Positions 1 to 8,278 of a stretch of 64,000 nucleotides of DNA are shown here, piece after piece (position 1 is the first letter of the stretch; every line of letters begins with the position of its first letter). The notes below the pieces were generated by a model, which saw only the letters and a program-made list of their open reading frames with translations, was not told where the DNA came from and ran no database searches. Source of the stretch: an uncultured Christensenella sp. (GTDB lineage Bacteria; Bacillota; Clostridia; Christensenellales; Borkfalkiaceae); contig CAJTYL010000004.1 of the NCBI GenBank assembly GCA_910583855.1, forward strand, positions 1 through 64,000, written 5' to 3'. A program made the translations under genes and the position numbers.

Positions 1-1
1 T

Positions 2-643
2 GCTAACGCCGATTCGGACGTTGCTACGGGTGAAAAGCTTGTCAACAATATGTTGGTAACGGGTAGCGTCGTATGCAACGGCAGCGGTTGGTCGTTGATT
101 TCAAACGGCGGGTCGCTTAAAATTAAAATAGCCGAGCGTACGGTCGTAACTGTCACGACGCATTCGAGCGGAAGCGCGCTTAATCTTACTACCTGTGAAA
201 ATTACAGCGTAGAATCGGCTAACAGCGTATATACCGTAACTGCTTTGAAAGATTGCGAATTATTAATAAGCGGCGACGGCGCGTATATAAGTACCGTAGT
301 GGTTGATTACAAACACGTTTTCACAGAAACTACGACTATTGACCTTGCAGCTAATTTGTTGAAAGACGACCTCGTTATTCAGTCAAAGAGAGACTATCTC
401 GGCATCGAAGTGGATGCAAGCAACGGTAAACTCGGTAAAAATCAAGCGGCTTGGGCGCAATTTAATAACGGTACAGTGTTGACGATTTACGTAGGCAAAG
501 GCGCAGATGTAACGGTATCCTGCACGACGTATACGGCAGACATTGCAATTATCGACCATTCGCATCTTGCCGACGGATACATTACTATTACCTCTAGCGC
601 GAACGATTACATCGGAACCGTTTCGATAGTATATAATTCATAA
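2..643 (+). CDS. Secreted/surface beta-repeat protein, C-terminal part (partial)
   Basis: The reading frame is open from the first complete codon of the window, so this is the last 213 residues of a longer protein whose N-terminus lies outside. It is rich in Thr, Ser, Val, Gly and Asn with alternating hydrophobic residues, as in extracellular beta-sandwich or beta-helix domains. Two copies of one unit are visible: a WSLISNGGSLKIKI-like start (about residues 25-40) and a WAQFNNGTVLTIYVG start (about 146-160), each ending in an IxTVxVxY or IGTVSIVY strand. A Cys occurs in each unit. I do not recognise a catalytic motif. It is probably a surface adhesin or carbohydrate-interacting protein; function unknown. 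A strong terminator follows. Confidence 0.6.
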   Translation, partial: ANADSDVATGEKLVNNMLVTGSVVCNGSGWSLISNGGSLKIKIAERTVVTVTTHSSGSALNLTTCENYSVESANSVYTVTALKDCELLISGDGAYISTVVVDYKHVFTETTTIDLAANLLKDDLVIQSKRDYLGIEVDASNGKLGKNQAAWAQFNNGTVLTIYVGKGADVTVSCTTYTADIAIIDHSHLADGYITITSSANDYIGTVSIVYNS

Positions 644-661
644 TTACGACTATGCAAAAAT

Positions 662-689
662 AAAAACGGCAACTTCGGTTGCCGTTTTT
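662..689 (+). terminator. Intrinsic terminator after the surface protein
   Basis: A perfect 12-bp stem (AAAAACGGCAAC / GTTGCCGTTTTT) closed by a stable TTCG tetraloop, with the T run inside the 3' arm. Its 3' arm also supplies the putative -35 (TTGCCG, 679-684) of the next gene. Confidence 0.85.
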
Positions 690-713
690 GCTTTTGTGTG
701 CTATTATAGTGCT
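679..713 (+). promoter_or_regulatory. Promoter of DUF89 gene, predicted leaderless
   Basis: TTGCCG (679-684), 17-bp spacer, TATTAT (702-707), then 6 nt (AGTGCT) to ATG at 714. No Shine-Dalgarno is present, so transcription should begin at or next to the start codon. Confidence 0.55.
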
Positions 714-1595
714 ATGGTATTGGACGAAGAGTGCAAGGGTTGCCTTTATAGAAGTCAGCTTAAAAAGGTTGAAAAGGGTCAAACGGATAAATTCAGGCTC
801 GAAGAGTTTAGGCGCGGCGTTAAATCGCTTTGCGAAAATCCGCCCGAAAATTACTGTTCGCCCCTTTTAATGCGCGACATAGACAGACTTCACGGAAAAA
901 TTTTCGGTAAAGGCATCGACTATTCCGCCGAAAAAAGACTTTTTAATTCCGAACTTTTAAAGCTGGAAGGCGATTTATACTCTGAAATAAAATCCTCGCC
1001 CGACCCTTTAAAGGAAGCGTTGAAGTACGCTATGGCGGCGAACTATATTGATTTTGCAAGGATTGCAGACCTTGACTGCGGTGCGGTGCAAACGGTGATT
1101 TCCGCGGCGAAGAGGGCGGAGCCGCAACCCGCCGCTTATTCGGCGTTAGTTAAAAAGCTTTCCTCGGCGCGCACGCTCGTTTATCTGCACGATAATTGCG
1201 GTGAGATAGTACTTGACAAAATTTTCATAAAAATTATAAGGGAAACTTATCACGCAATCTCGGTTTATTCCATCGTGCGCGGCAGTGCGGTTATAAACGA
1301 CGTAACAGTAGAGGACGCGGAGGAAGTCGGCTTGAACGAATACTCAACGGTACTGCCGAACGGCTCGGACGCGCCCGGGACTTATCTTCAAGAGATTTCG
1401 CCCGAAGTTTTAAAACTGTTGAAGGAAGCGGACGCTGTAATTTCCAAAGGACTCGGGAACCTTGAAACGCTGTACGGCGAAGGGTACGGGATATTTTATT
1501 CGTTTACATGTAAATGCGAGCATATAGCAAAAAAATTTTCGTTGCCGCTCTGGTCTGCGGCGTTGATACAAGAAAAGGACGGACGGTTTTTATAA
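714..1595 (+). CDS. DUF89 / damage-control phosphatase family protein
   Basis: 293-residue protein of the DUF89 (ARMT1-like) family, metal-dependent phosphatases thought to hydrolyse damaged or side-product sugar phosphates. The N-terminus carries a CKGC pair (about residues 8-11). The C-terminal catalytic half shows the family signatures: YLHDNCGEIVLDK (metal-binding Asp and Asn), a VRGSAVINDVT block and SKGLGNLETL. The GTG at 696 is also in frame, but ATG 714 fits better because it lies 6 nt after a -10 box. The physiological substrate cannot be told. A small acidic protein follows 11 nt downstream, probably co-transcribed. Confidence 0.85.
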   Translation: MVLDEECKGCLYRSQLKKVEKGQTDKFRLEEFRRGVKSLCENPPENYCSPLLMRDIDRLHGKIFGKGIDYSAEKRLFNSELLKLEGDLYSEIKSSPDPLKEALKYAMAANYIDFARIADLDCGAVQTVISAAKRAEPQPAAYSALVKKLSSARTLVYLHDNCGEIVLDKIFIKIIRETYHAISVYSIVRGSAVINDVTVEDAEEVGLNEYSTVLPNGSDAPGTYLQEISPEVLKLLKEADAVISKGLGNLETLYGEGYGIFYSFTCKCEHIAKKFSLPLWSAALIQEKDGRFL

Positions 1596-1606
1596 GGAGG
1601 AAAAAT

Positions 1607-1813
1607 ATGAAAGCTACGGGTTGGGATTTAATGAAGCTTGCGCAAACCTTGGACGGGGAGTTCTGCCTGTCGGACTTTACGCCCGAGGAGCTTGACGAAA
1701 TGTTGGGGCTTTTGGACGAAAATATGACTCCCGAAGAGGTGAGAAGGACGTACTTCGAGTACTACGACGACGTGAAGGACAGAACGCTTGAAAAGCATAA
1801 GTGGAGCGATTAG
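1607..1813 (+). CDS. Small acidic hypothetical protein
   Basis: 68 residues starting MKATGWDLMKLAQ. The start is set by an ideal AAGGAGG (1593-1599) 7 nt upstream; a longer frame back to 1514 would overlap the previous gene and lacks a site. The sequence is Glu/Asp-rich and predicted helical, with repeated short motifs TPEELDEML and TPEEVRRTY. No family recognised. It follows the DUF89 gene by 11 nt and is likely its operon partner. Confidence 0.7.
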   Translation: MKATGWDLMKLAQTLDGEFCLSDFTPEELDEMLGLLDENMTPEEVRRTYFEYYDDVKDRTLEKHKWSD

Positions 1814-1912
1814 TTCACAAATTTTTCGCTGTAATCTGCGAACGAAAAATTTCGTGATTTTGAGAAGCTAACCCCTAAAGCGCGATTTTTGCTTAGCGCC
1901 GCTTATTATAAT
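1814..1912 (+). repeat. Intergenic repeat family D, copy D5
   Basis: Starts directly after the TAG stop with TTCACAAATTTTTCGC, then TCTGCGAACGAAAAATTTCG and a GCGCGATTTTTG / TAGCGCCG end. It matches the copy after spoVT (53302 on) in order and spacing of blocks, and shares its ends with copies at 20086, 26313 and 46352. Confidence 0.6.
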
Positions 1913-1921
1913 TATAATGAA

Positions 1922-1956
1922 AACAGTCCCGACGCGCATAGCGCGTCGGGACTGTT
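1922..1956. terminator. Bidirectional terminator between convergent genes
   Basis: Perfect 16-bp stem (1922-1937 with 1941-1956) and 3-nt ATA loop, lying between the + strand gene ending at 1813 and the - strand deoR ending at 1989. Confidence 0.8.
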
Positions 1957-1988
1957 AAGTTATTAAATTACACGGATATGAGGAAGGT

Positions 1989-2747
1989 TTACATAACGAC
2001 TTTGTTTTGCTGCGCAAACAAATCCTTTATTTCCTTGGGGAAACGGTCGTCGGTGATAAGCACGTCTATGTCCTCTATATGCGCGAAGGTGTACGGGTTT
2101 ATCTTGCCTATCTTCGAGCTGTCGAGCATCATATAAACCTGTCTTGCCTTCTTGAAAACGTCCTTTAAAAGGTCGCTTTCTATCTGTGAGTTGCAGGAAA
2201 ATCCGTGTTCGGGCGTGAATGCCGTTGCGGACACGATGGCAATTTCAAAATTGGTTGCGTCAAAGTACGCCCTTGCCGCAGGGGAAGAGGTGGAAAGGTT
2301 GTCTTTCATAAGCTGCCCGCCCACTACGGTTATGGCAACGTTCTTTTTCTGCGCAAGCTCCATGGCAACGGCAATGCCGTTAGTGAATACGTTGCACTTT
2401 AAATCGGGCATTTCCTTTGCAAGGTACATTGCCGTAGTGCCCCCGTCGAGGAACACGCACGCACCCTCGTCAATCAAAGCGGCAGCCTTCTGCGCGATTA
2501 CGATTTTTGCGTCTGTATTCAACGCGGTTTTCTTGGTGTACGCTTCGCCTGAAACCTTCTGGACCTCCTTAACGGACATTGCTCCGCCGCGAATGCGGAT
2601 TATGCGCCCGTCTTCTTCAAGTTGGAAAAGGTCGCGCCGAAGCGTCATTTGTGAAACGTTGGGGAAAACTTCTTCAAGCTGTTCCAATGTCATTTTACCG
2701 CGCTTATCGAGTATTTCGGCGATGTCTTCGATTCTTTCACGCTTCAT
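1989..2747 (-). CDS. DeoR-family transcriptional regulator
   Basis: 252-residue repressor. The N-terminal winged helix-turn-helix is clear (VSQMTLRRDLFQLEEDGRI, about residues 31-49, then IIRIRGGAM). The remainder is the DeoR C-terminal sensor domain of the sugar-isomerase fold (VFLDGGTTAMYLA, FTNGIAVAMEL, VVGGQL, MLDSSKIG), which normally binds a sugar phosphate. Start ATG has AGGAGAG just upstream. No sugar catabolic genes adjoin it; cysE is divergent. TTAAC-type inverted repeats in its own promoter region suggest autoregulation. Ligand and target genes unknown. Confidence 0.9.
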   Translation of the reverse strand: MKRERIEDIAEILDKRGKMTLEQLEEVFPNVSQMTLRRDLFQLEEDGRIIRIRGGAMSVKEVQKVSGEAYTKKTALNTDAKIVIAQKAAALIDEGACVFLDGGTTAMYLAKEMPDLKCNVFTNGIAVAMELAQKKNVAITVVGGQLMKDNLSTSSPAARAYFDATNFEIAIVSATAFTPEHGFSCNSQIESDLLKDVFKKARQVYMMLDSSKIGKINPYTFAHIEDIDVLITDDRFPKEIKDLFAQQNKVVM

Positions 2748-2762
2748 AGTTCTCTCCTAAAA

Positions 2763-2830
2763 TGTTAATTTAACAATATCTATGAAAAGTTAACATTAAT
2801 TTAACTACTGATATTGTAATATATTAACAA
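2763..2830. promoter_or_regulatory. Putative DeoR operator cluster
   Basis: AT-rich stretch upstream of deoR with a near-perfect palindrome TGTTAATTTAACA (2763-2775) and further GTTAAC / TTTAAC / ATTAACA half-sites at about 2790, 2800 and 2823. Clustered TTAAC inverted repeats next to a DeoR gene are plausible autoregulatory operators. Inference only. Confidence 0.45.
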
Positions 2831-2902
2831 AATAATGTCAACAAAATGCTTGACTTTTTCAAAAACGAATTTTAAATGTTAATTATTTGCATTATAAATG
2901 GC

Positions 2903-2931
2903 TTGATTTTAACGGCATTTTCAACTATAAT
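2903..2931 (+). promoter_or_regulatory. cysE-cysS-alaS promoter
   Basis: TTGATT (2903-2908), exact 17-bp spacer, TATAAT (2926-2931). It is followed by a hairpin (8-bp stem CCAGCGTA 2955-2962 / TACGCTGG 2972-2979) ending 7 nt before the cysE ATG. Confidence 0.7.
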
Positions 2932-2986
2932 CTAAGTAAACGAAATCGCCCGCGCCAGCGTAAAATGTAAATACGCTGGGTTGACT

Positions 2987-3514
2987 ATGTTTTTTAAAAA
3001 ATTAAGGCTTGACGTTGCGGCGGCAAAAAGGAACGATCCCGCCGCCCGCAACTGTTTGGAAATTCTTTTGACCTATCCCGGAGTTCACGCGCTAAGCTGG
3101 CACAGGCTTGCGCACGGGCTTTACGGGCTTCACTTGAAATTGCTCGCCCGAATGACGTCGCAGTTTGCAAGGTTTTTGACGGGTATAGAAATTCACCCCG
3201 CCGCAGAGATAGCTGCGGGCGTGTTCATAGACCACGGCGCGGGCGTCGTGATAGGCGAAACCGCAAAAGTAGGCGCGGGCACTGTTATGTATCACGGCGC
3301 GACCCTCGGCGGTACGGGCAAGGACAAGGGCAAGCGGCACCCCACGGTGGGGGAAAACTGCGTTATTTCCGCAGGGGCGAAAATTCTCGGCAATATCACC
3401 GTCGGCGATTACGCCAAGATAGGCGCGGGTGCGGTAGTTCTTTCGGATATACCTCCGTATGCAACAGCGGTGGGTATACCTGCAAAAGTTGTAAAAATAA
3501 GCAAGGAGTATTAG
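2987..3514 (+). CDS. cysE: Serine O-acetyltransferase CysE
   Basis: 175 residues, short CysE type. Transfers acetyl from acetyl-CoA to L-serine, the first step of cysteine synthesis. It has the N-terminal helical region (RNCLEILLTYPGVHALSWHR) and the C-terminal left-handed beta-helix of hexapeptide repeats with the signature FIDHGAGVVIGETAKVG, then GATLGGTGKDKGKRHPTV. ATG 2987 is preferred over the TTG at 2981. A hairpin in the leader ends just before the start codon and no strong Shine-Dalgarno is visible. The stop abuts the cysS start, so serine acetylation and Cys-tRNA charging are co-expressed. Confidence 0.95.
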   Translation: MFFKKLRLDVAAAKRNDPAARNCLEILLTYPGVHALSWHRLAHGLYGLHLKLLARMTSQFARFLTGIEIHPAAEIAAGVFIDHGAGVVIGETAKVGAGTVMYHGATLGGTGKDKGKRHPTVGENCVISAGAKILGNITVGDYAKIGAGAVVLSDIPPYATAVGIPAKVVKISKEY

Positions 3515-4906
3515 ATGCGCGTTTACAATACTTTAACTCGCAAAAAAGAGGAGTTTATCCCTCTTGAAGAGGGGAAAGTTAAAATGTACGCTTGCGGTAT
3601 AACCGTTTCGGGAGAGGCGCACGTCGGTCACGGCTATCAGGCGCTTATCTACGACGTTATGCGCAAGTATCTTGAAAAGCGCGGATATAAAGTAACCTAC
3701 GCCCGCAACTACACCGATGTGGACGACAAGATTATAGCACGCTCTAATGAGGCGGGCGTTCCCGCGGATATTTACGCTGCGGAGATGATTAAAAAGATAA
3801 ACGCCGTAATGGCGGAGTTCGGTGTGGACGACCCCACGCTTTGGCTTAAAGCAACAGAAAACATCGGTAATATTATAAAGTTTATTGCCCGCCTTATAGA
3901 TAGCGGACACGCTTATCCCGCGCCTAACGGAGACGTTTACTTCTCGGTTTCAAGTTTCAAACGCTACGGTTGCCTTTCAAACCGTTCGGTTGAAGATATG
4001 CTTGACGGGGTGCGCGTGGATAACGACGAAAACAAGCGCGAACCCGCCGACTTCGCGTTGTGGAAGGCGGCAAAGAAAGGGGAGATATGTTGGGACTCGC
4101 CCTGGGGCAGGGGCAGACCGGGCTGGCATATCGAGTGCTCGGTTATGAACTACGAAGCATTCGGGGAACAGATAGATATTCACGGCGGCGGGCGCGACCT
4201 TATTTTTCCCCACCACGAGAACGAAATTGCGCAGACCGAAAGCCTAACGGGCAAGCAATTTGCGAAATATTGGACGCATAACGGGCTTATAAAAGTCAAC
4301 GGGCAGAAGATGTCCAAATCACTGGGCAACAGCCTTCTTTTGGAGGATTTGCTCAAAAAATACACGAACGAGGCGATAAAATTCGCCCTGCTTTCCAACA
4401 ATTACCGCAACGATATAAATATAACGGACGATCTTTTTCCCGAAGCGGAGAAGCACCTGACCGAATTCTACGCTGTAATTAAGGCGGTGGAAGACAAGTT
4501 CGGCAAGGGCAAAAAGGGTAACGCGGGGATTGACGGAAAATTCAACGCCGATATGGACGAGGACTTCAACACCGCGCTTGCGTTGTCCGAGCTGTACGGG
4601 CTGTTCAAAACCGTTTCCGCAAAACTTGCAAATGGCGACGCAAGTTGCGCCGACGACATATTGCAGATAAGAAATACGTATTCGCTTTTGGGGCTTTTCA
4701 AAAAGGACGCTATGGCGTACCTTGCGGAGGTTGCGGCTAAGAATCCCGTGGAAATACCCGAAGGAGTGAAAGCTCTTGCCGAAAAGCGTTGGCAAGCAAA
4801 GCTTGCGCGGGATTGGGCGACCGCCGATAAGCTCCGCGGCGAAATCGACGCGATGGGTTATATGGTGAAAGACGCGAAAGACGGATACGACATAATAAAA
4901 AGGTAA
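3515..4906 (+). CDS. cysS: Cysteinyl-tRNA synthetase
   Basis: 463-residue class I synthetase that charges tRNA-Cys. Visible motifs: YACGITVSGEAHVGHG (zinc-ligand Cys and the HIGH-like HVGH), the zinc-binding stretch WHIECSVM with HHENEIAQ, and the KMSKS loop (GQKMSKSLGN, about residue 266). Length is normal for bacterial CysRS. The ATG follows directly on the cysE stop and is served by AAGGAG inside the cysE end. cysE-cysS is a common Bacillota pairing. Confidence 0.97.
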   Translation: MRVYNTLTRKKEEFIPLEEGKVKMYACGITVSGEAHVGHGYQALIYDVMRKYLEKRGYKVTYARNYTDVDDKIIARSNEAGVPADIYAAEMIKKINAVMAEFGVDDPTLWLKATENIGNIIKFIARLIDSGHAYPAPNGDVYFSVSSFKRYGCLSNRSVEDMLDGVRVDNDENKREPADFALWKAAKKGEICWDSPWGRGRPGWHIECSVMNYEAFGEQIDIHGGGRDLIFPHHENEIAQTESLTGKQFAKYWTHNGLIKVNGQKMSKSLGNSLLLEDLLKKYTNEAIKFALLSNNYRNDINITDDLFPEAEKHLTEFYAVIKAVEDKFGKGKKGNAGIDGKFNADMDEDFNTALALSELYGLFKTVSAKLANGDASCADDILQIRNTYSLLGLFKKDAMAYLAEVAAKNPVEIPEGVKALAEKRWQAKLARDWATADKLRGEIDAMGYMVKDAKDGYDIIKR

Positions 4907-4915
4907 GGCGACGAT

Positions 4916-6718
4916 ATGAAAAAATTGACTTCGGAAACTTTAAGAAAACTATATTTGAAATTTTTTGAGGACAAGGGGCATACAATAATACCCTCGGCGT
5001 CCCTTATTCCCGAAAACGACCCTACGGTGTTATTTACGACTGCGGGCATGCACCCGCTCGTGCCCTATCTTTTGGGTGAAAAGCACCCTGCCGGCAAGCG
5101 TTTGACTGACGTGCAGAAATGCGTGAGAACGGGCGACATCGACGAGGTGGGCGACAGCTCGCACTGTACATTCTTCGAGATGATGGGAAACTGGTCGCTC
5201 GGCGACTACTTTAAGGAAGAAATGATTCCCTGGTCGTTCGAGTTTTTAACCTCGGAAAAATACCTCGGTATTTCCGTTGAGGATATTGCCGTAACATGCT
5301 TTGCCGGCGATAAGGACTGCCCTAAGGACGGGGAAAGCGCAAAGCTGTGGGAAAAGTGCGGCGTTCTTCCGAAAAATATTTACTTTTTGCCGAAGAGCGG
5401 CAACTGGTGGGGGCCTGCCGGCACCACGGGACCTTGCGGACCCGATACCGAGATGCACGTTATCCGCAATCACGCGGAAGCGGACAAGCTGAATTCTTTA
5501 CAGTTTGACGACGCGCCAAAGGGTACGTTCCTTGAAATCTGGAACGACGTCTTTATGCAGTACAACAAGAACGCGGAGGGCGGCTACGAGCCGTTGAAGC
5601 AGCGCAACGTCGATACGGGTATGGGCTTGGAGCGTACTCTGTGCATTTTAAACGGCAAGTCCAGCGTTTACGAAACGGATATTTTCGAGGGCGCGATTGC
5701 GAAAATCGAAGAGCTAACTTCACATGCGTATAACGAAAGCGAGGACGTGACCCGCGCCTTCCGCGTGGTTTTGGACCACGTGAGAACGGCAACCTTTATG
5801 ATCGGCGATACCAAGGGCGTAGTTCCGTCCAACACCGACCAGGGCTATATTTTAAGACGAATTATCCGCCGTGCGGTTCGCTTCGGCAGAAACATAGGGC
5901 TTCCGCAGGGCGCGCTTAAAGAGGTTGCGGCGATGTTCGTTTCAAAGTACGCGGACGTATACCCCGAACTTAAAGCCAATTCCGCGCATATATTTGAGGA
6001 ACTGGAAAAGGAAGAGAACAAGTTCTCTAAGACCCTGCAACAGGGCATTAAAGAGTTTGAAAAAGCGGTGTCCGCGCTCCCCGCGGGCGGTACGATTGAC
6101 GGCGTAACGGCGTTCCATCTGTACGATACGTACGGCTTCCCCGTAGAAATTACGGGCGAAATGGCGCGTGAAAAGGGCTTGGCCGTGGACGTTAAGGGCT
6201 ACGAAGAAGCCTTTGCCGAGCATCAGGCAAAGTCGCGTGCGGGCAGCGAGCAGAAGTTCGCCTGCGGACTTGCCGACCACAAGGAAGAAACCACCAATCT
6301 TCACACGGCAACTCACCTTTTGCACGCCGCGCTTAAAAAGGTTTGCTCGCCCGATATAGAGCAGAAGGGTAGCAACATTACCGAAGAAAGACTGCGTTTC
6401 GACTTCAACTTTGCAAGAAAGCTGACCCCGGAAGAGGTGACGGAAGTAGAGCGGCTCGTCAACGAACAAATATCGCAGAATATTCCCGTGGTTATGCAGG
6501 AAATGACTTTGGAAGAGGCAAAGGCGCAGGGCTTTACGGGGCTGTTTGAAAGCAAGTACGGCGAAAGGGTTAAAACCTATTCCATAGGCGAATTTTCAAA
6601 GGAAATCTGCGGCGGTCCCCACGCCGCGCATACGGGGCTTTTGGGCACGTTCAGGATTGCAAAGCAGGAGAACGTGTCGGCGGGCGTTAAACGTATTAAG
6701 GCAATTCTGATAAAATAA
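4916..6718 (+). CDS. alaS: Alanyl-tRNA synthetase, compact form
   Basis: 600-residue class II synthetase. The catalytic and tRNA-recognition half is complete (LFTTAGMHPLVPYLLG, TDVQKCVRTGDIDEVG, NVDTGMGLERT, DQGYILRRIIRRAVR). The editing core keeps its zinc ligands in HTATHLLHAAL and CGGPHAAHTG. Two parts of ordinary 870-880-residue AlaRS are missing: the beta-barrel subdomain before the editing core (the frame passes from EQKFACGLADHKEET straight to the HTATH motif) and the whole C-terminal coiled coil plus DHHA1/C-Ala domain. The frame is clean and ends at a normal stop, so this looks like a natural minimal AlaRS rather than a truncation. It follows cysS by 9 nt. Whether another full-length alaS exists elsewhere cannot be seen. 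Confidence 0.92.
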   Translation: MKKLTSETLRKLYLKFFEDKGHTIIPSASLIPENDPTVLFTTAGMHPLVPYLLGEKHPAGKRLTDVQKCVRTGDIDEVGDSSHCTFFEMMGNWSLGDYFKEEMIPWSFEFLTSEKYLGISVEDIAVTCFAGDKDCPKDGESAKLWEKCGVLPKNIYFLPKSGNWWGPAGTTGPCGPDTEMHVIRNHAEADKLNSLQFDDAPKGTFLEIWNDVFMQYNKNAEGGYEPLKQRNVDTGMGLERTLCILNGKSSVYETDIFEGAIAKIEELTSHAYNESEDVTRAFRVVLDHVRTATFMIGDTKGVVPSNTDQGYILRRIIRRAVRFGRNIGLPQGALKEVAAMFVSKYADVYPELKANSAHIFEELEKEENKFSKTLQQGIKEFEKAVSALPAGGTIDGVTAFHLYDTYGFPVEITGEMAREKGLAVDVKGYEEAFAEHQAKSRAGSEQKFACGLADHKEETTNLHTATHLLHAALKKVCSPDIEQKGSNITEERLRFDFNFARKLTPEEVTEVERLVNEQISQNIPVVMQEMTLEEAKAQGFTGLFESKYGERVKTYSIGEFSKEICGGPHAAHTGLLGTFRIAKQENVSAGVKRIKAILIK

Positions 6719-6767
6719 ACAATAAGCATAGTCGTATTGAACGAAAGCGAATATTTCGTAGTAATTA

Positions 6768-6798
6768 AGAGATTCTTCGCTGTTGGCTCGTAATGACA
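6768..6798 (-). repeat. Intergenic repeat family B, copy B1
   Basis: On the minus strand it reads TGTCATTACGAGCCAACAGC then GAAGAATCTC, matching the copies at 13541 and 17097. This GTCATTCTGAGC...GAAGAATCTC sequence is a widespread dispersed bacterial repeat. Confidence 0.6.
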
Positions 6799-6859
6799 AG
6801 CGGGCGTTGTTTCTCCGCGTTTTGAGTATTTGTAATATTAAAATTATAAGGAGGCGGAT

Positions 6860-8278
6860 ATGTCTGACGGGCAAAAGCCCGAAGAGGGCGGCTTGGAGGC
6901 CGAAATTGAAAAACTTAATAACGACTTAGCCGCTTCCGATAAGGGCTTTGAGGAAGCTAAAACCGAAACGGAGGCGGAAGTAATTTCCGAAACCGTCGTT
7001 GAAGCCGATTTGAACGGCGACGGAGTGGTGGACAGCGACGAATCCGATATAAACGAAGCTTTAAAAAGTCTTTCCGTAAAAACAATAGAGCCTCCCAAAA
7101 AGCACAAGTTCGGCTGGGTAGGATACGTATTCCTTTGCGCCGTCATAGCCCTCGGTATCTGGTCGATTTTCAAGATTACCGCAGAAATAGACGGCGACGC
7201 GAAAAGCCTTGGCGACGCGCTTGCGGGCGGAAACTGGGTTTTCGGACTTTTGGCCTTCGGCGTACTGTTATTGATTCTGTTTTCGGAATGGATGAAATAC
7301 GCCATTATTATGAAAACAACTACGGGTAAATTCAACCTGCGTTCAAGCCTTAAAGTGGGGCTTTTAGGCAAGTTCTACGATAACGTTACGCCCTTTGCCG
7401 TGGGAGGTCAGCCTATGCAGATTTACTATCTGCACAAAAAGGGCTACTCGGGCGGGGTGTCAAGCGCGGTAATACTTATAAAGTACTTTGCGCAAATGTT
7501 CAGTTATACGCTCGTTAGCCTTATAATTATGGCTTGCAACACGGGAGTTCTGGACAGGATAGACTATACCTTGCGCATAATCATTATCGTAGGCGCGTGG
7601 GTCGGATTGGTTGTGAATATGTTCCTGCCTATGATGATAGTGTTGTTTGCGGTAGTTCCGAAGTTTGCGCGCGGGCTTGCATCGCTTGTCGTGGGAATCG
7701 GCGCTAAAATCAAAATAGTCAAAGATAAAGAAGCCACTATGGCTAAGGCGGAAAAGGTCGTTTCCGACTTCCGCGCGGGCTTCAAGATAATGTCAAGAAA
7801 GCCCTTAAACCTTATCGGATTAATTATTTTCTGCCTTCTGGAGGTAGCGCTTACTTTTTCTTTGCCGTACTTTGTAATGCGCGGATATTCCGCTCTTCCC
7901 GCAAACGGCGGATTTGAGCTGTATTTTACCGTGATCGCGTTGAACGTTTACTGTACGCAAGCCGTTGCGATAGTTCCCACTCCCGGAAGCTCGGGCGTAA
8001 TAGACGCGGCTCTTGCAGGCGCGTACTTGGCAATAGCCGTAACTTCCCTGTCCTGGGCGCTGTTTACCTGGCGTTTCGCCGTTTATTATATTTATATCAT
8101 CATCGGAATGGGGCTCGTTATCTTCGAGCTTATCCGTAAAATATACCGCGCAAGAAAAGCTTTGAAAAAGGAAAGAAGCCTTATGTCTTCCGTATCGGCG
8201 GAGATACCGCCCGAAGGAGAGAGCGGCGGCGCGGTTAACGAAACAGAAACTGAAATAACGGGAAACGAGAATGAGTAA
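6860..8278 (+). CDS. Flippase-like / lysylphosphatidylglycerol-synthase-TM family membrane protein
   Basis: 472-residue membrane protein. An acidic, Glu/Asp-rich cytoplasmic N-terminus (about 75 residues) precedes several hydrophobic segments (WVGYVFLCAVIALGIWSIF, VFGLLAFGVLLLILF and others to about residue 430) and a charged tail. Motifs of the UPF0104/LPG_synthase_TM family are present: FYDNVTPFAVGGQPMQIYYL and the late VPTPGSSGVIDAAL. Members lie beside glycolipid or cell-wall genes and may act in lipid translocation. GGAGG precedes the ATG. It overlaps the next glycosyltransferase gene by 8 nt, implying coupled translation and a joint role in membrane glycolipid biogenesis. Confidence 0.8.
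   Translation: MSDGQKPEEGGLEAEIEKLNNDLAASDKGFEEAKTETEAEVISETVVEADLNGDGVVDSDESDINEALKSLSVKTIEPPKKHKFGWVGYVFLCAVIALGIWSIFKITAEIDGDAKSLGDALAGGNWVFGLLAFGVLLLILFSEWMKYAIIMKTTTGKFNLRSSLKVGLLGKFYDNVTPFAVGGQPMQIYYLHKKGYSGGVSSAVILIKYFAQMFSYTLVSLIIMACNTGVLDRIDYTLRIIIIVGAWVGLVVNMFLPMMIVLFAVVPKFARGLASLVVGIGAKIKIVKDKEATMAKAEKVVSDFRAGFKIMSRKPLNLIGLIIFCLLEVALTFSLPYFVMRGYSALPANGGFELYFTVIALNVYCTQAVAIVPTPGSSGVIDAALAGAYLAIAVTSLSWALFTWRFAVYYIYIIIGMGLVIFELIRKIYRARKALKKERSLMSSVSAEIPPEGESGGAVNETETEITGNENE

Noticed and set aside
2932..4915. T-box control of cysE, cysS or alaS
   Set aside because: The gaps before these genes are too short or lack the T-box element; only a simple hairpin precedes cysE.
6719..6859. 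Frameshifted remainder of a full-length alaS
   Set aside because: The 141 nt after the stop hold a family B repeat and promoter-like sequence, not C-Ala coding sequence; the internal beta-barrel is also missing, so a simple truncation is not the cause.
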